From positions 77,933,326-77,997,325 of the forward strand of contig NC_079322.1 of NCBI RefSeq assembly GCF_029931775.1: 64,000 nucleotides of DNA. The letters are read 5' to 3'. The notes beneath the pieces were generated by a model, which saw nothing but the letters and a program-made list of their open reading frames with translations, made no database searches and was not told the origin of the DNA. The number at the start of each line of letters is the position of its first letter. The stretch's first letter is position 1. The translations under genes were made by a program, and so were the position numbers. This DNA comes from Euleptes europaea (Eukaryota; Chordata; Lepidosauria; Squamata; Sphaerodactylidae). Below, piece by piece: positions 22,602 to 33,440 of this stretch.

Positions 22602-25600
22602 CATAGCTCCTTGGTTTTTAAAAAAAAGGCTCTGGGCAGGTTTAGCTGTGGTAGTTGTGCAAGTCCTGTTTGTTGCCAGCACAGGGTATTCGTGTGCCCT
22701 GCGGTTCTTTGCACAACCACGAGGAGGATGGGTCTGCGGGGTCCAGTCCAAGGCATGAATTCCCGCCCCCATGGATTCCTCCCCACCTTCAATTCAGCTC
22801 AAAATTTCTCCCAAGGAAAGTGCCCCTTTCACGCTGCTTCTTTCCTGCATCTAGGCTAGGGAACGGAATAGTCCAACCAAGTCCCAAGTCTACTGTCGAA
22901 CACACTACTGTCTGCCCAGGATCGGCAGTCCCTGGGGCCACTTGGAAACCTGCTTCAATTGCATTCAACACCACCGAATCCCATTAAGTCTGCGACACTT
23001 CCGGACCAGTATCCAATTTTAAGACCCTGGCTGGAGGGTTGCCAGGCCCGAGACAACCCCTGCCCCCAATTTTATTGTTGGGACTGAACCACCCTCCGGT
23101 CTGACGCAGAGTTCTGGAGAACTCTAAAGCTTGCACCTGCTTTTGTGACATGTGGGCTGGTCCTGTTAAGGGTATGACCAGTCTTTGGCTTTGAGGAGTT
23201 TTCTGCAACACAACACAGTTATTGTTGCTCTTTGCCTATTTTAGGAATATATGAATGTGTGGAAGTGTCTATTCTGGCAAAGGATGCTGCCCCACCCCAC
23301 CCCTCCCTACTATGCAGGGTTGCCAACCTCCAGGTACTTGTTATAATGCGATAAATTTACATCAGGTAAGTGTATATACACAACAAAATCAGGTGCACAA
23401 AAATTGACAGTCCAGAATGGTAATGTCCAAATGAAGCACGGAACAGATTTCAAACGCAATGGGCTTCCGGTAAAATCCCCATTTCAGAGCTTTCGTCAAG
23501 CTTCAAGGAGTACCACGTGCAAATATCACCAAAGTTTGGAGAGACATCTATTCTGCCATTCTGTTTAAGAGGCTAGCTGAGAGTCTCTTGGGATATTGTT
23601 TTGGTGAGGCTCCACCTCACAATATAACTGCTTGCAAAGTGCTTTGTATGTGCTTTATTGAGCTTTATACAAGTGCAGACTTTTGATTTCCTACTCTCCT
23701 ATTTTGTACTTGTAGCCAGTGTTTGATTACCAACCTCCAGGTACTAGCTGGAGATCTCCTGCTATTACAACTGATCTCCAGCCGATAGAGATCAGTTCCC
23801 CTGGAGAAAATAGCTGCTTTGGCAATTGGACTCTACGGCATTGAAAACGCTCCCCTCCCCAAACCCCGCCCTCCTCAGGCACCGCCCCCAAAATCACCAG
23901 GTATTTCCATCCCGGAGCTGGCAACCCTACTACTATGACAGGAAAATAGGGTTGCCAGGTTCCTCTTCGCCACCGGCGGGAGGTTTTGGGGCAGAGCCTG
24001 AGGAGGGGAGGGTTTGGGGCGGGGAGGGACTTCAGTGCCATAGAGTCCAATTGCCATAGTGGCCATTTCCTCCAGGTGAACTGATCTCTATTGGCTGGAA
24101 ATCAGTTGTAATAGTAGGAGGTCTCCAGCTAGTACCTGGAGGCTTGGAAATTAGCACTGGTAAAAGGTACACAAATGCACAGAGCCAAGTAGCAAAAATG
24201 CAAATGTTAATAAGTGCAAAACATCAAAGACAGCAGTGTGAGACAAATAGACCTAACAGTAGTGACTATATAATGTACACTAACAGCAGGCATGGAAGCC
24301 ATGAGAAGCAAAAGGAGGAGGAGGAGTTGGAATTGGTTTTTATATGCTGACTTTCTCTACCACTTAAGGAAGAAACAAACCGGCTAACAATCGCCTTCCC
24401 CTCCCCACAACAAACACCCGGTGAGGTAGGTGGGACTGAGAGAGCTCTAAGAGAACTGTGACTAGCCCAAGGTCACCCAGCTGGCTTCATGTGGAGGAGC
24501 GGGGAATCAAACCCAGTTCTCCAGATCAGAGTCCACCGCTCCAAACCACCGCTCTTAACCACTACACCATGCTGGCTCTCTTCTCAAGAGGAGAGGCTTT
24601 CCCACTGTGGAGGGTCCCCTTACCCCATCCTCTTTGGGCTCACACTGGGTCACATCTGGGTTCTCTTCCGCACGGCAAACCGTCTCTTTGATGGAGAATT
24701 TCAGGGACTGGATGGTTTTGGCAGAAGGGTCCTGTAAAGACATGCAGTTCAGGGATCAGTCGGGTCTGCAGAGGAACGGAGGCAGCTGCCCTGCTGGGGT
24801 TGCCAACTGTGGTTTGGGAAATTCCTGGCAATATGGGGTTGGAGCCTGGGAGGGTGGAGTTTAGGGAGGGACCTCAGCAGGGTATAATGCTGTAGAGTCC
24901 ACCCTCCAAAGCTGCCGTTTTCAGCAGGGGAACGGATCTCTGTAGTCTGGAGATCAGTTGTAATTGTGGGAGCTCCCCAGGCCCTACCTGGAGGTTGGCA
25001 ACCCTATGCCCCATTTTTCTTGAACTTTGTGCTGGTCTGGAAAAAGCTGGGAGCTGCCAAGCCTTGATCGACTCAGCTATACAAATTGGGGGGGGGGGGG
25101 AGAGAGATGGAGCTCCACCTGTTGGATTTTTGCCTGTTGCAATGCTGTAAAATGTACATTGGCCTGTTGGGGGAAAGGTTAGAGCTGGATTATTTATTTA
25201 TTTATTTCCTTTATTTACTTACTGCACTTATGCCCCGCTTTTCTCCCCAAAGCAGCTTACAGCTTCCTCCTTTCCTCCATGCTATCCTCACAACCACCCT
25301 GCGAGGTAGGTTAGGCTGAGAACGTGTGACTGGCTTAAGGTCACCCACCAAGCTTCCTTGGCAGAGCGGGGATTTGAACCTGGGTCTCCCAGACCCTACT
25401 CCGACACTGCAGGTTCCAGGAATCTGGGGAGGTCCAGAAACACACTGGGGGGGGTGGGTGGCGGCCCCCTGCGGAGTTTCTGAGCCCGAGAATGGCAGGA
25501 GGCTGATCCACCCCTCCCAATTGAGGACTTGGATGGGAGACCCCTGAGGAAGCCCAGGGTTGCTACACGGAGGCAGGCAATTGTCTCTTGCCTTGAAAAC

Positions 25601-27118
25601 CCCACAGGGTCGGCATACTTTGTTTGTGGCTTGATGGCACTTTCCACCACCAGTAAGAGGAGGATGGACGCTTCGCCATTGGCATAGCCGGCTGGAGGGA
25701 TTTCTCTTCCCTGAACGAAGAGAGAGGAGAGGGAAGGGGAATGGTGGAGGGTTATCCTCTGTGCCCGTGGAGTCATGCCTAGGGTTGCCAACCTCCAGGT
25801 ACTGTAAACCCACAGCACCAGCTCAATTACTTATATGCAGTAAATAAACTCCTAATAGTCTCAATGTTAATCACATAATAATACTCTAATACATTCCGTT
25901 AGACCCCCTTGTTGGGTGGTCTAACGGAATATATTAGAGTATTATTATGTGATTAACATTGAGACTATTAGGAGTTTATTTACTGCATATAAGTAATTGA
26001 GCTGGTGCTGTGGGTTTACACAACTGTGTTAAATCAGCATACGTACTATTTGTTTAACCTCCAGGTACTGGCTAATCTCCTGTTAAGGAATGAATATCTC
26101 AACACGCAGCCACTTACAATTCTTTTGTTATTTTTGTATTTTTCCAATGCCTTATGTGCCTTTAAATACCAGTTCACAAAACTTTCATAACACGATTCAG
26201 AAACATTTTAACAACAAAGACAAGATTGATAAATTGTCCACAAGATCTCACTCTTCCAGTCCTCAAAGAGAAATTATGCCGACGTCATGCTTCACAGTGT
26301 TGTATTGCAATGCATCTTCTGAAGGTCTGCTGATGACAGCTGACCTATAGGATTCCTCTTTGCACAGCCATTCCACAGTTCATTGCATTGCAATACGACA
26401 CTGTTTGTGAATCGTGTTATGAAGGTTTTGTGAACTGGTATTTAAAGGCACATAAGGCATTGGAAAAATATAAAAATAACAAAAGAATTGTAAGTGGCTG
26501 CGTGTTGAGATATTCATTCCTTAACAGGAGATTAGCCAGCTCTTATATACAACAACCTCCAGGTACTACCTGGAGATCTCCTGCTATCACAACTGACCTC
26601 CAGCCAATAAGAGATCAGTTCCCCTGCAGAAAATGGCTGCTTTGGCATCTGGACTCTATGGCATTGAAGTCCCTCCCCTCTCCAACCTCCGCCCTCCTCA
26701 GGCTCCACCCTAGGGTTGCCAACCTCCAGGTACTAGCTGGAGATCTCCTGCTATTACAACTGATCTCCAGCTGATAGAGATCTGTTCCCCTGGAGAAAAT
26801 GGCCACTTTGGCAATTGGACTCTATGGCATTGAAGTCCTTCCCCTCCCCAAATCCTGCACGACCTTAGGCTCCCAAAAACCTCCTGCCAGTGGCGCAGAG
26901 GGACCTGGCAACCCTAGTCATGCCCCAATCCCAGAACGACTCACCCAGTCCGGCTGGGGTTCAGCTTCCAGCAGCTGGAAGGCATTCTCCGGGCCCAGCT
27001 CCTGGTTGTAGGTGGCAACCGCAGAAGCCAGGACCTGCTCGTAGCTGAGAAGGGTGGGCTGTGTGGGGGCTCCGGCGACCACCCCCACCAGCAGCATCAG
27101 TGCCCAGCAGCTCTGCAT
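20620..27118 (-). CDS. CATH: Cathelicidin gene A (CATH-2-like), complete, four exons
   Basis: Encodes a 157-residue secreted precursor: signal peptide (about 1-17), cathelin-like pro-domain, and a C-terminal antimicrobial peptide stored in granulocytes and released by proteolysis. Exons (minus strand) are 26945-27118, 24624-24731, 22408-22491 and 20620-20727; all junctions are phase 0 and GT-AG. The cathelin cysteines are C77, C88, C99 and C116, the expected two disulfides. Exon 4 encodes 35 residues with about 12 basic ones, including RGRWRRFWRKTKRF, and ends in AARFG. The ARFG end equals that of avian CATH-2, where Gly donates a C-terminal amide; that processing is inferred here. It lies head-to-head with gene B and shares promoter sequence with it. 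No break was seen. Confidence 0.95.
21290..21905 (+). repeat. LINE 3'-end-like repeat split by a MITE
   Basis: The segment resumes on both sides of the MITE and ends in CATCCTAAATAAATAATAAAG. It looks like a LINE 3' UTR, but I could not assign the clade. Confidence 0.45.
21622..21839 (+). mobile_element. hAT-type MITE with perfect target duplication
   Basis: TAAGCTGC is present at 21614-21621 and 21840-21847. Ends TAGGGTTGCCAGCC and TTGGCAACCCTA. Confidence 0.87.
22408..22491 (-). CDS. CATH: Cathelicidin A exon 3
   Basis: 84 nt, 28 residues, with the second cysteine pair in RDCSGFF and IIVQCEDVDQE. Acceptor TGGGCAG, donor GTATTT. Confidence 0.94.
22560..22602. repeat. (CT)n/(CA)n microsatellite
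   Basis: A run of CT dinucleotides passes directly into CACACACAC. Confidence 0.9.
23316..23930 (+). mobile_element. MITE interrupted by a 390-bp insert
   Basis: The left end GGGTTGCCAACCTCCAGGTA at 23317 stops at 23340, and MITE sequence resumes at 23735. The insert (23341-23734) shares CGCAATGGGCTTCCGGTA and TACCACGTGC with 42905-43690. Confidence 0.6.
24308..24580 (-). mobile_element. tRNA-derived SINE
   Basis: Full reverse-oriented copy of the GTGGTGTAGTGGTTAAGAGC type, ending at the left in a purine-rich GGAGGAGGAGG tail. Confidence 0.75.
24624..24731 (-). CDS. CATH: Cathelicidin A exon 2
   Basis: 108 nt, 36 residues. Encodes the cathelin core LKFSIKETVC and TQCEPKEDG. Donor GTAAGG. 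Confidence 0.95.
25190..25420 (-). mobile_element. tRNA-derived SINE, second type
   Basis: Read on the minus strand it has box B GGTTCAAATCC, the GTGACCTTAAGCCAGTCACA body and a tail of TAAATAAA repeats. Relatives lie at 27890-28125 and 63150-63560. Confidence 0.7.
25804..26019. repeat. Near-perfect 102-bp inverted repeat
   Basis: Arms 25804-25905 and 25918-26019 differ at one position by my reading and enclose a 12-bp loop. The left neighbour is a MITE end (CCAACCTCCAGGTACT). Confidence 0.9.
26068..26539. repeat. Second large foldback, 138-bp arms
   Basis: Arms 26068-26205 and 26402-26539 are nearly identical complements. The loop carries a smaller inverted pair around TGTATTGCAATGCA (near 26298) and TGCATTGCAATACG (near 26384). 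Confidence 0.85.
26711..26916 (+). mobile_element. hAT-type MITE close to cathelicidin A exon 1
   Basis: Ends TAGGGTTGCCAACC and TGGCAACCCTA. It directly follows another MITE copy, and no clear target duplication is left. Confidence 0.75.
26945..27118 (-). CDS. CATH: Cathelicidin A exon 1 (signal peptide and pro-domain start)
   Basis: 174 nt, 58 residues. Begins MQSCWALMLLVGVVAG, then LSYEQVLASAVATYNQE, the cathelin hallmark. Donor GTGAGT. Confidence 0.95.
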
Positions 27119-27169
27119 CCTGGCTTTCGTCGGTGGTACCTAAGTTGCTCATCCAGCCTCCCACTGCTT

Positions 27170-27176
27170 TTTTATA
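27170..27176 (-). promoter_or_regulatory. TATA box of cathelicidin A
   Basis: TATAAAA on the minus strand, 52 bp before the ATG. Confidence 0.7.
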
Positions 27177-27260
27177 GCCCTCCTGGGGGTGGGGGGCTGG
27201 CAGCTGGTGGGCTAACGTCCCCTGGGCGGTTGGATGTCCGAGTGGCTTTCTCTTCCCTAG

Positions 27261-27286
27261 GCAGGAAATGCCCGTTGTTGGCCAAT
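27261..27286 (-). promoter_or_regulatory. Conserved promoter block of A
   Basis: A 26-bp block with a CCAAT-box complement (ATTGGCCAAC) and GGGCATTTCC, which differs from the NF-kB consensus at one position. The same block stands before B and D at a similar distance. The function is inferred. Confidence 0.5.
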
Positions 27287-27599
27287 TTGCCAAAGTGGGA
27301 TAGCCGTTGGAGATGAAGAGAGGAACTGCCGAAATCCTTGGCTTTGCTTGCAAAACACTCCAGGTGGTGAGGCAGGGAAAGGGGGGCTGTGAGTTAGGAA
27401 AGGCTGATGCAAGAGGGAAGGCCCTTTTCTGATGGACCAGGGACCGAATCAATGGGTCTGTCTCCCAAGCTATAGAGTCAGAGGGATAAAACACGGCTGC
27501 TAAGGACACAATCCATTGGGAAGTTTTCCCTGTGGGAGAGCCTTGAAGTGTGTGTATAGGAGGGGGAGGGGGCTATGCACAAATTTCCACCTATTTGGA

Positions 27600-27830
27600 T
27601 TTGGACCACATGAACCCGCCTTTTACTGTATCAGACCCTTGGTCCATCATGGTCAGTATTGCCTACTCAGACTGGCAGCAGCTCTCCAGGGTCTCAGGCA
27701 GAGGTCTTTCACATCGCCTGCTGCCTGGTCCTTTCAACTGGAAATGCTGGGGATTGAACCTGGAACCTTCTGCATTCCAAGCAGATGCCCTACCACTGAA
27801 CTCAGCCCCTATTTCAGGGAAGCTATAACA
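27600..27830 (-). mobile_element. tRNA-derived SINE, third type
   Basis: On the minus strand, TCAGTGGTAGGGCATCTGCT is box A-like and GGTTCAATCCC box B. The rest, including AAAGACCTCTGCCTGAGACC, is non-tRNA. Confidence 0.7.
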
Positions 27831-27889
27831 CAGGAGACTTTCCAATGGGTCTGAAGCCCAAGACTCTCCACTTGGGGGTCACCTTGCAT

Positions 27890-28125
27890 GCAGTTTATTG
27901 ACTTCATCTATACCCCACTTTTCTCCCTGATGCGGACCCAACGTGGCTTGCACTGTTCTCTCCTCCGTTTTATCCTCACAACAACCTCGTGAAGTAAGTT
28001 AGGTGGTTGAGCGTGTGGGACTGGCCCAAGGTCACTGCTAGGCTTCCATGGGAGAGGGGGGATTTGAACCAGGGTCTCCCAGATCCTTGTCCAACACTCT
28101 AACCATTATATCCCACTGGCTCTCT
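27890..28125 (-). mobile_element. tRNA-derived SINE, second type
   Basis: Minus-strand box B GGTTCAAATCC and a body like that of 25190-25420; the tail lies at the left. Confidence 0.7.
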
Positions 28126-28777
28126 GTTGGATGCAGAGGCCTGCTAGAATTCTGTGCATGCACACAACTCCACTTGAGGTACCCAGGAGTCACATACTAT
28201 TTATTTATGTAGGAAATGTCTATGCCACCTCTCCAGATCTTCTCTATGGGATCCCTCATCTCATTGCTAGGTTATTTTATCCCATAATTGTTGTGCTGGG
28301 TTTTATGTACCAATCCATTTGCCTCTCTGCTGGATGTCCTTCCATATCTTTTCCCAACGGTCACCAAAAACAAGTCTAAGGCTGAAACCATACCTGCGTT
28401 TTGACACACTTTTAATTAGAGCTCAGGAATCTCCCCCCACCCCGCCCCCCAAGCATTTAATGCTACAGGGAGGGAAAGGCCAGGGGGAAGATCTTGGCCA
28501 GTTGCATTTGTATTTGTTTTTCCCTTCCCGGTGCAGGTATAAGGCTGGGGCCTATCCAAAGGCATGAACCAAAGGGGCTCTTAGCTTATGCTTTTGGATC
28601 AGCCAGCTGCTGAATCCAGGCCTGGCCCAAGAAGATTTTCTGGCTTTTTTATATGGCATTCTTCACAGCTTAAGCTGTTTTGTGTCCTTTCAGGAGGGAG
28701 GAGGAGGAGGAGGATAATAAGAGTTGGTTTTTATATGCCGACTTTCTCTACCACTTAAGGGAGACTCAAACAGGCTT

Positions 28778-28975
28778 GCCCTGACCTGGATGGCCCAAGC
28801 TAGCCTGATCTCGTCAGATCTCAGAAGCTAAGCAGGGTCAGCCCTGGTTAGTATTTGGATGGGAGACCACCAAGGAAGACCAGGGTTGCTGTGCAGAGGA
28901 AGGCACTGGCAAACCACCTCTGTTAGTCTCTTGCCATGAAAACCCCCAAAAAGGTTGACAGCACTTCACACACAC
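28778..28975 (+). mobile_element. 5S rRNA-derived SINE
   Basis: The head matches 5S rRNA internal control sequence (CTGATCTCGTCAGATCTCAG, AGCTAAGCAGGGTCAGCCCT and TGGATGGGAGACC). The tail GGCACTGGCAAACCACCTCT is not 5S. It interrupts a minus-strand SINE (28695-28777 and 28976-29015) with AAACAGGCTT repeated on both sides. Fits the 5S-Sauria-like SINEs of lizards. Confidence 0.8.
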
Positions 28976-29021
28976 ACAAACAGGCTTACGATCACCTTCC
29001 CTTCCCCTCCCCACAACAGAT

Positions 29022-29310
29022 TTGTCTGCTTCTGCACAGCAACCCTGGACTTCCTTGGTGGCCTCCCATTCAAGTATTAACCAGGGGCAGCCCTGCTTAG
29101 CTTCCCAGATCTAACAAGATCAGACTAACCTGGACCATCCAGGGCTGGGCAGATGAACTGAAGTGATTTGCTATTGCCTATCTCTGCACAGCAACCCTGG
29201 ACTTCCTTGTTGGTCTCCCATTCAAGTACTCACCAGGGCTGACTCTGCTTAGCTTCCAAAACGTGACAAGATCGGGCTAGCCTGGGACATCCAGGTCAGG
29301 GCTTGCCTTC
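29022..29310 (-). mobile_element. Two 5S rRNA-derived SINE fragments in tandem
   Basis: Both read on the minus strand, each with GCTAAGCAG followed by GGGAGGCCACC- or GGGAGACCAAC-like 5S sequence. Confidence 0.7.
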
Positions 29311-29867
29311 CTTGATTGTCCTTTTTTTCATTAAACCAGCATATCTCTGCACACCAGCACTGCACACCTGTAACAATACTTTAGGTTTTTTTAAAAAGAC
29401 TGTCCAGGTGTGGTAAAACTTGAAATAGGGGTGACAAATTCTGTGATTTCCTAGCTCCTTAGTGTTGTCAGTTTTAGGGGAGGTGGAGTTGGAAGTAAAT
29501 TGGCCTTAGTGAAATTGACCAGACTTTCTCCCAAGCTTCTCCATTTCATAGGAAACTAGAGGAGGAGGATAGTGAAGGAAAAGTTGGGGGGGGGAGGCAT
29601 TTACAAGGGTAAGGGGGGGCTACCCACTCCCAGGTTGTCCCCACCCACCTCATGACAAGATGACATCTGTCTAGTTCCAGGGCCTGGCATTTGGGGTGGT
29701 ACAGTGGGGACAGACGTCTTCCCTACCACTGACTGGAAGGGGCGTGCAGTGGCACTGAAAACAGGAGAAAGGCACCCTGTTAATGGTGGCCAAACTCATT
29801 CCCTGAGACCAGAGGGGATTCCAAAGAAAACGTGAAATCCCTTGGAGATCCACGTGCCATTTAGAGG

Positions 29868-30735
29868 CTCCATAGAATCACAGTTGGAAGGGACCACCAG
29901 GGTCATCTAGTCCAACCCCCTGCACAATGTAGGAATTTCACAACTACCTCCCCCACACACACCCAGTGACCCCTACTCCATGCCCAGAAGATGGCCAAGA
30001 TGCCCTCCCTCTCCTGAACTGCCTCTCCTGAACTGCCTAAGGTCATAGTATCAGCATTGCTGACTGATGGACATCTAGTCTCTGCTTAAAAACCCCCATG
30101 GCAGGAGAGCTCACCACCTCCCGAGGAAGCCTGTTCCACTGAGGAACTGCTCTAACTATTAGAAAATTCTTCCTGATGTCTAGATAGAAACTCTTTTGAG
30201 TTAATTTTAACCCGTTGGTTCTGGTCAGACCTTCTGGGGCAACAGAACACAACTCGGCACCATCCTCCATATGAGAGCCCTTCAAGTACTTGAAGATGGT
30301 TATCAAATCCCCTCTCAGTCTTCTCCTCTGCAGGCTAAACATACCCAGCTCCTTCAGCCTTTCCTCATAGGACGTGGTCTCCAGACCCCTCACCATCTTT
30401 GTTGCCCTCCCCTGGACACGTTCCAACTTGTCTACATCTTTCTTAAATTGCAGTGCCCAAAACTGAACACAGTACTCTAGGTGAGGTCTCACCAGAGCAG
30501 AGTAAAGCGTTACCATCGCTTCAGCAAGGGTTGAGTCACAGCTCCCTAACATGACCCCCAAGTGGTTAGTTTTTGGTCTGGATTTCAGTAAGGGCCCCAC
30601 CACAGCCTCCGCTTGCCGTTTGGCTGCGTCAGCATTAACGTTGAGGAAGCTGAACCTCCCCACACAACCTGTTCCTCCGGTGACTTCAGTTGGCTGGTTA
30701 GGACAGTTTCCCTCATGCTCCGTTTCAGGAGGGTG
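29868..30735 (-). mobile_element. CR1 LINE, C-terminal ORF2 and 3' end
   Basis: The minus-strand ORF 30043-30663 encodes ORF2 thumb/C-terminal sequence with [20 protein letters not shown] and [13 protein letters not shown]. The terminal repeat is at 29868-29885. 5'-truncated within the RT. Confidence 0.85.
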
Positions 30736-31189
30736 GCCGTGTTGGTCTGCTGCAGAAAAGCAAGATTTGAACCCTGTAGCACCTTAGAGGCCAACGAGAT
30801 TGTCCAGGGTAGAAGCTTTTGAGATTCAGTGCACCCTTGGTAAGATACAGGAAGCTACACAATCTGAGAATTGTGGATCTGCATCTGGAGTGAGAGTAAG
30901 ATTTGCCGGCCCTGCAAATGGTCTATATATCCTGGGTTCGATGCTGTTGGGTAGCCGGGTTTTTCCCCTCCTTCCCCAAAGCATTGTGGTGCATTTGTAC
31001 ACCTCCCGGTGTTTCCCTTGCTTTTCTCTGATCTTTCTCTAGCCTGTTTTGCTCTGAAGTTTTGGGAAAGATCACAGCAAAGACTGGATGGGTGGGGAAA
31101 TTAGGATTTTTCTGCCCTTGTGACATTTTCCCTGACTGGCCTTTATGCATGAAATTCTCAGTGTTCTTTTCTTTTCTTTTTAAAGAAGT

Positions 31190-32545
31190 AAGTCCCTTCC
31201 GGAGATACAGGGAAAAACACACATCCTTGCAACAAAAGGAACTAGAACATATATTTTTTTAATGAAAGGTAGGAAATCACAGAATTTGTCACCCCTATTG
31301 TTAGACTAGTAGATTGATATCACAATGTTTTACTGCCAATTTTTAAAAATTGCAGAAGTCCCGATGTCTCGGGGGGGGGGGCTACTGCTGGGGGACTGGG
31401 GTAGGGAAACTTGGGGGGGCTGCCATGTGAAAGCCCCGTTGCTGCTATGCCTTATCTGCAGCAGCACCAGCAAGGGGGAGACTACACAAGCCTGACCCTG
31501 TGTGGAAATCCCGTTAATCCCAGGCGCACGTTGGATTCATTTGGATCAGGACCGTGGCATGCAGGGATAGGAGGCGTCCCTGCCAGGCCATTTTCCCAAC
31601 CTGAAACAGCCCCATTTTTTGCCGTCAAATCACAGCTGACGTATGGTAACCCTGAAGGGGTTTTCAAGGCAGGAGATGTTCGGGTTTGCCCTTGCCTGCC
31701 TCCGCGTCACGCCCCTGGCATTCCTTGGAGGTCTCCCATCCAAATATTTGCCAGGCTGAGAGTGTTTGACTGGCCCAAGGTCGCCCATCAAGTTTTCATG
31801 GCAGAGTGGGGATTCGAACCTTGGTTTCATAGAATCATAGAGTTGGAAGGGACCACCAGGTTAATCTAGTCCAACCCCCTGCACAATGCAGGAAAATCAC
31901 AACTACCTTTCCCCACACACACCCAGTGACCCCTACTCCATGCCCAGAAGATGGCAACAAAAACCCTCCAGGATCTCTGGCCAATCTGGCTTGGAGGAAA
32001 GTCGCTTCCTGACCCCAATGTGGTGATCGGCATTTCCCTGGGTGTGTAAGAAAGGGCCACAAGAGCCAAGCACTGAAACAACCCTTCCTGCCCTCCCTTT
32101 CATGATCTGCCTAGGTTTCCCAGATCCTTGTCCAACACCTTAACCAACTCGCCACGAAATGGCCTTGGGGGCCCAACATTTGGCCAATTATACCTGTGGG
32201 TTTCTTTAGTGGGCCAGAGTGTGCCCCCTTGAACCATTTCCAGTCAGGAAAATGAGGCAGGTTGGGAAGTCTAAAGTCCAGTCTCTAGTCATGCCAAAAT
32301 TGTGCTCTGATCATGTGCAAAGGAACTGAGGAGAGCCCACGACTCATGTCTGACTTCGCATAGAGGGTGAGCGGGCGACCATGTGGCAGATGAAGTTCAG
32401 TGTTGGTAAGTGCAAGGTGATACACATCAGAACAAAAACAATCCCAACTTCAAGTATAGGCTAGTGGGGTCTGAGCTTGCTGAGAGTGAGAAAGAAAAAG
32501 ATTGCGGGGTCATAGAGGACAGCTCTACAAAAGTGTAAACCCAGT
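31190..32545 (+). repeat. Duplicated block upstream of gene B, distal part
   Basis: Aligns in direct orientation with 50760-51808 at roughly 90 percent identity by eye. Both copies share a SINE, a LINE start and AAAAATTGCAGAAGTCCC-like sequence. The B copy alone has a CR1 insertion (31828-32112). Confidence 0.8.
31828..32112 (-). mobile_element. CR1 3' end inserted into the B-side duplicate
   Basis: Begins ATAGAATCATAGAGTTGGAA and is absent from the corresponding place near 51405, so it arrived after the duplication. Confidence 0.8.
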
Positions 32546-33440
32546 GCTCTGTAGCAGTGAAAAAGGCAAACTCTCATGTTGGGGATTATTAGGAAAGGGA
32601 TTGAAAATAAAACAGCAGGTGTATAGATCTGGGCATGAAGTATGGGTCACTGTGTGTGTGTGTGGGTGGGTAGGTAGTTCAGAATTTCCTGCATTTTGCA
32701 GGGGGTTGGACTAGATGACCCTGGTGGTCCTTTCCAACTCTATGATTCTATAATTCTATTCTATGATCTGTGATGCAGCCTCATTTGAAATAGTGTGTGT
32801 AGTTCTGGTCCCTATCTCAAAAAGGGCATTGCAGAGCTGGAAAAAGTACAGAAGAGGGCAACTAAGACGATTCCGGGGATGGGGTTGGAGCACCTTTCCT
32901 ATGAGAAAAGGCTGAAGAGTCTGGGACTTTTCAGTTTAGAAAAAAGATGGCTGGGGGGGGGCATGATAGAGGCTTATAAAATTATGCACAGGGTGGAAAG
33001 AGTTGGCAAAGAGAAAATGTTCTCCCTGTCCCACAATAGTAGAACTCGAGGGCATCCAATGAAGCTGATGGGCAATAGATTCAGGATGGGCAAAAGGAAA
33101 TACTTCTTTACAGAGCGAGTGACTGAAATGTGGAATTTGCTGCCAGAGGAGGTAGTGATGGCCATGGGCATAGACAGCTTTAAAAGGGAATTGGACAGAT
33201 TCGTGGAGGAGAGTTCCATCAGTGGCTCCTAGCCGTGATGATTAAAGGGAACCTGCATGATCATAGACAGTAAACCTCTGAATCCCAGTGCAACATTGAG
33301 GGAAGGCCTCGTCCTCTATGCCCTGTTGGTTGGACCTCCAGAGGAACTGCTTGGCCACGGTGTGAATTGGGATGCTGGACTAGATGGTCCCTCACTGGTC
33401 TGAACCAGCAGGGATCTTCTGATGTTCTGATGTTCTTATG
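32385..33440 (+). mobile_element. CR1/L2-like LINE, 5'-truncated
   Basis: 32385-32545 encodes the ORF2 segment WQMKFSVGKCKVIHI. 32795-33232 encodes the C-terminus with KYFFTERVTEMWNLLPEEVV. A CR1 tail is inserted at about 32625-32765. The 3' end carries GGTCTGAACCAGCAGGGATC. Confidence 0.75.

Larger units (their letters stand above)
22492..24623 (-). other. Cathelicidin A intron 2: contents
   Basis: A (CT)n/(CA)n microsatellite (22560-22602), unassigned 22603-23310, MITE halves around an inserted foldback-family segment (23316-23930), a MITE (23947-24143), unassigned 24144-24305, and a minus-strand SINE (24308-24580). Confidence 0.6.
24732..26944 (-). other. Cathelicidin A intron 1: contents
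   Basis: MITE (24797-25006), G-run (25088-25101), minus SINE (25190-25420), a SINE 3' piece (25505-25645), two large palindromes (25804-26019 and 26068-26539), and two adjacent MITEs (26553-26709 and 26711-26916). Confidence 0.7.
27119..27370 (-). promoter_or_regulatory. Cathelicidin A promoter region, homologous to that of B
   Basis: Minus-strand sequence from about 27370 to 27185 aligns with the region before gene B, sharing for example GATTTCGGCAGTTCCTCT-like and TTTGCAAGCA segments. The similarity continues to near the TATA box. Confidence 0.65.

Noticed and set aside
21910-22758. 282-codon plus-strand ORF
   Set aside because: It runs antisense through exon 3 of cathelicidin A and into a CT/CA microsatellite. 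No domain is recognisable.
28778-28900. Possible 5S rRNA gene
   Set aside because: Only part of the 5S sequence is kept, with many changes. It continues into a SINE tail and has target duplications.
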